Source: W0P28-013 sp963638355
GTDB taxonomy: Bacteria > Bacteroidota > Bacteroidia > Bacteroidales > Paludibacteraceae
Reading direction: 5' to 3'
DNA: 9,040 nt
Assembly (NCBI GenBank): GCA_963638355.1
Contig: CAVHRT010000073.1
Location: forward strand, 1-9,040
Shown one piece after another: positions 6,972 through 9,040 of the stretch; the first letter of the stretch is position 1, and every line of letters starts with the position of its first letter. Position numbers and translations under genes: made by a program. The notes under the pieces are model-generated. The model did no database searches, was not told the DNA's origin, and worked only from the letters and a program-made list of their open reading frames with translations.

Positions 6972-7003
6972 TTTGGTAAGCTAAAAATTAGTTTGTAACT
7001 TTG
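6972..7003 (+). promoter_or_regulatory. Bacteroides-type promoter of the PKD-like repeat gene
   Basis: TTTG (6972-6975), a 20-nt spacer and TAACTTTG (6996-7003) match the Bacteroidota promoter consensus, with the same spacer as the divergent ileS promoter. Transcription should begin near 7010, leaving a leader of about 20 nt before the ATG at 7032. No Shine-Dalgarno is present, which is usual in this phylum. Confidence 0.85.
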
Positions 7004-7031
7004 CCGCATTAATATTTAATTTTCAAAGCCT

Positions 7032-9040
7032 ATGAAGAAGAGATTACTTCTGATTGCCGCTGCACTTGCGGCTGCGTTTGGGGCAAATGGCGCAACAGAA
7101 AACGATTACATTCGCGATGATTCTGGAGTAATTGAGCAAGACGTATGCCTGCCAATCGATGGCTCTATTAGCGTTTCGTTCAATTCTATTCCCAATCTAG
7201 AGTATTTCCGCTGGATTCCGCTTGGCGATTTAGCCTTTGCCGAAGGTTCGTCGGCAAACGATACATCGGTAACCTTTGTGTCGAACGGATACGGTAAAGG
7301 AGCAATTCGTCTGCAGTACCGCAATGGTGGCTGCACCTCGGCATCGATGGTCGATGTTTACAAAAGTTTTACGCTACCCGACACTTTTGGCATTGCAGGT
7401 CCAACTTGCATTGCAACGGGCGATGTGGTAGTCTATTCTGTCGATCCAATTCTTACGGTAAATCTTAACCAAAACATTGGCGTCGATAATTACTATTGGG
7501 ACATAAAAGAAAACAAACCATCGTTTGTCGACACCATTTATTATACCGCAGGCGATGGCAGTTCGGTTACTTTCAAAGTGGGAACGCTCACAGGCAACGA
7601 TGTGTTATCGGTTGTGCTTGGTAAATGTAATAAAAACGATTCCAGCAAACGCATTTCGTTGTCGCTAGGCAAATTGGCTCCAAAGCCAATTGTTCCTTTC
7701 GACACTTGTGTGGCGTATGGAATAACTCCATTCACTCTATCAGTACAAAATGCTGTTGAAGGCGTAACTTACACATGGACTGCACCATCGAATTATGCGC
7801 TTTCATCTACTACGGGAACTAGCGTGGTCGTTACGCCCGATGCAGGTTCGTCTGCCGAGATAAAAGTAACCGCCGCATATACCGATGAACCAGCTTGCAG
7901 CGAAAGTGCATCAACCATTGTCATCAATAGAAAATGGGGAACTACAACTTCCATTTCGGGCAACGCACAGTGCGCCGAAGTCGCTGCAAATCAGTATTAC
8001 ACCTTTAAACTTGAAGGACAGATTCCAACAAACACGAGCATTCGTTGGGCTTTACCACAAGGTTGGGCGCTGAAAGAAAACACTTCGGATGCTGGACAAA
8101 CCATTGAAGCACGCCCATTCGGGAATGCTGCGCTGACGGGTGTTGTAAAAGCATGGTCGCTAGCTTGTGTCTCTGAAGGAGAGACGGTTGACACAATAGA
8201 GTACACGGTAAATGTAAAACCCGCAGCAATTAGCGAAATTCATGGCGATGAATGTCTGAGAATTGGACAAACATACAAGTTCTGGATTGACACGGCAGGT
8301 GTACGACCTGCAGCACATAGCTATGTATGGACTGCACCAGGTTGCAATCTCACTGCATACACAGGCGACACTGCTTATGTTACACCGACATCGGCAACTA
8401 CCTATGTGCGTGTTACGCCACAAGGCTACGATTGCAATGCTAACTATGTACAGCGCGATCTTTCGTTCTTGCCAACAGCTCCTGATTCAATCGTTTTGGC
8501 AAATGATGCCTGCATAGCCACTAATATGCCTGATACGGTAACATTATCTCTCTCTGGAACTGTCTCGAATCAAACTTACGATTGGATTTTGCCAACAGAT
8601 TGGAATCTAATTTCCGCAAATTCTTCCAAAACACAAATTTCTGTACGCACTAATGGTGTGGCAGGCGCGCATACTGTTTCTGCTTTTGCAATAGGAGAAG
8701 AACTATGTGGTAATTCAGATACAATTAGTGCCATTATCGACATTCCAAGTTATTCTATTTCAATTGGTTACTCCAATATGTTTAACATGACTGTATATGG
8801 CATAAACAATTCAACTGGGAAAACTGCTTCTACAATTAAGTGGGCATTTCTAGAAAACGATGAGGTAGTATCTAATGCCTTGAATGCCACATCTGGTAAC
8901 ATGGTTTATTTGATTGGAGATTATGCGGCATTAGGTGACATCCAAAATAGTTCAGTTTATACAATAATAGCAATAGTTACTTTTTCCGATGGCTGTACTA
9001 CAAGGATAACATATGGAGCAGAAACTGACTACTATAGCAT
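7032..9040 (+). CDS. Secreted protein with seven PKD-like repeats, 3' end beyond window
   Basis: The frame opens at ATG 7032 and is uninterrupted for 669 residues to the right edge. It begins with a Sec signal peptide (MKKRLLLIAAALAAAFGANGA, cleavage probably near residue 21) with no lipobox Cys. The rest is a chain of seven PKD/Ig-like beta-sandwich repeats, about 33-115, 117-215, 217-302, 303-396, 397-482, 483-571 and 572 onward. Each has a Y-x-W-like core Trp (61, 156, 249, 339, 433, 518, 604), and repeats 1-6 have a Cys near the start and one 60-73 residues later: 39/101, 126/199, 226/289, 314/379, 408/468, 494/559. The seventh keeps only the late Cys (655). Such chains occur in Bacteroidota surface or type IX-secreted proteins; the C-terminus that would show a sorting domain or enzyme is outside the window. 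Adhesin or structural function is inference. The start is supported by the promoter 29 bp upstream. GC falls to about 36% after 8520. Confidence 0.9.
   Translation, partial: MKKRLLLIAAALAAAFGANGATENDYIRDDSGVIEQDVCLPIDGSISVSFNSIPNLEYFRWIPLGDLAFAEGSSANDTSVTFVSNGYGKGAIRLQYRNGGCTSASMVDVYKSFTLPDTFGIAGPTCIATGDVVVYSVDPILTVNLNQNIGVDNYYWDIKENKPSFVDTIYYTAGDGSSVTFKVGTLTGNDVLSVVLGKCNKNDSSKRISLSLGKLAPKPIVPFDTCVAYGITPFTLSVQNAVEGVTYTWTAPSNYALSSTTGTSVVVTPDAGSSAEIKVTAAYTDEPACSESASTIVINRKWGTTTSISGNAQCAEVAANQYYTFKLEGQIPTNTSIRWALPQGWALKENTSDAGQTIEARPFGNAALTGVVKAWSLACVSEGETVDTIEYTVNVKPAAISEIHGDECLRIGQTYKFWIDTAGVRPAAHSYVWTAPGCNLTAYTGDTAYVTPTSATTYVRVTPQGYDCNANYVQRDLSFLPTAPDSIVLANDACIATNMPDTVTLSLSGTVSNQTYDWILPTDWNLISANSSKTQISVRTNGVAGAHTVSAFAIGEELCGNSDTISAIIDIPSYSISIGYSNMFNMTVYGINNSTGKTASTIKWAFLENDEVVSNALNATSGNMVYLIGDYAALGDIQNSSVYTIIAIVTFSDGCTTRITYGAETDYYS

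Noticed and set aside
6968..6989. Inverted repeat AATTTTT / AAAAATT around the -33 element of the PKD-gene promoter as an operator.
   Set aside because: The arms are pure A/T, 7 bp, in AT-rich DNA, so chance is likely; nothing else supports a binding site.
1..9040. CRISPR arrays, tRNA or rRNA genes, insertion sequences, origins.
   Set aside because: No spaced direct repeats, cloverleaf-like sequence, rRNA sequence or transposase frame was seen on either strand.

Overview
The window looks like a piece of a Bacteroidota chromosome, most likely order Bacteroidales. Three things point there. Both promoters I can read match the Bacteroides -33/-7 consensus (TTTG, 20 nt, TAnnTTTG). Starts lack Shine-Dalgarno sequences and sit in A-rich leaders. 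The protein families also fit: an IleRS of the long type 2 kind, a DUF6242-like lipoprotein and a PKD-like repeat secreted protein. Functional assignments come from reading motifs; no database search was run.

Layout: (1) 2-811 (+) is the 3' part of a YhcG/DUF1016-type PD-(D/E)XK nuclease gene, AT-rich compared with what follows. (2) 832-2127 (+) is a DUF6242-like outer-membrane lipoprotein with a beta-propeller-like C-terminal half. (3) 2192-3382 (+) is aroA, complete, with the catalytic residues in place. (4) 3379-6780 (-) is ileS, complete, convergent with aroA; their two TAG stops share one CTAG. (5) 6781-7031 is a 251-bp divergent intergenic region with one good promoter in each direction and two palindromic repeats between them. 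(6) 7032-9040 (+) is the 5' part of a large secreted protein with a signal peptide and seven PKD-like repeats, running off the right edge.

The genes do not form one pathway. aroA (shikimate pathway) and ileS (translation) are housekeeping genes. The nuclease is a probable accessory/defence gene, and the lipoprotein and PKD-like protein are envelope or surface proteins. The first three genes could be co-transcribed (gaps of 20 and 64 bp), but no promoter or terminator is visible between them.

The most interesting theme is palindromic repeat-like DNA, twice inside coding sequence. A perfect 26-bp palindrome lies in frame in the nuclease gene. A G/C-block hairpin repeat, with a diverged second copy upstream of the ileS promoter, lies in frame inside ileS and appears to add about 15-17 residues before a conserved motif. 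This resembles the in-frame palindromic elements of Rickettsia, but here it is an inference. Separately, the IleRS carries the swapped signature GIHH (GXHH instead of HXGH), the form linked to mupirocin hyper-resistance.
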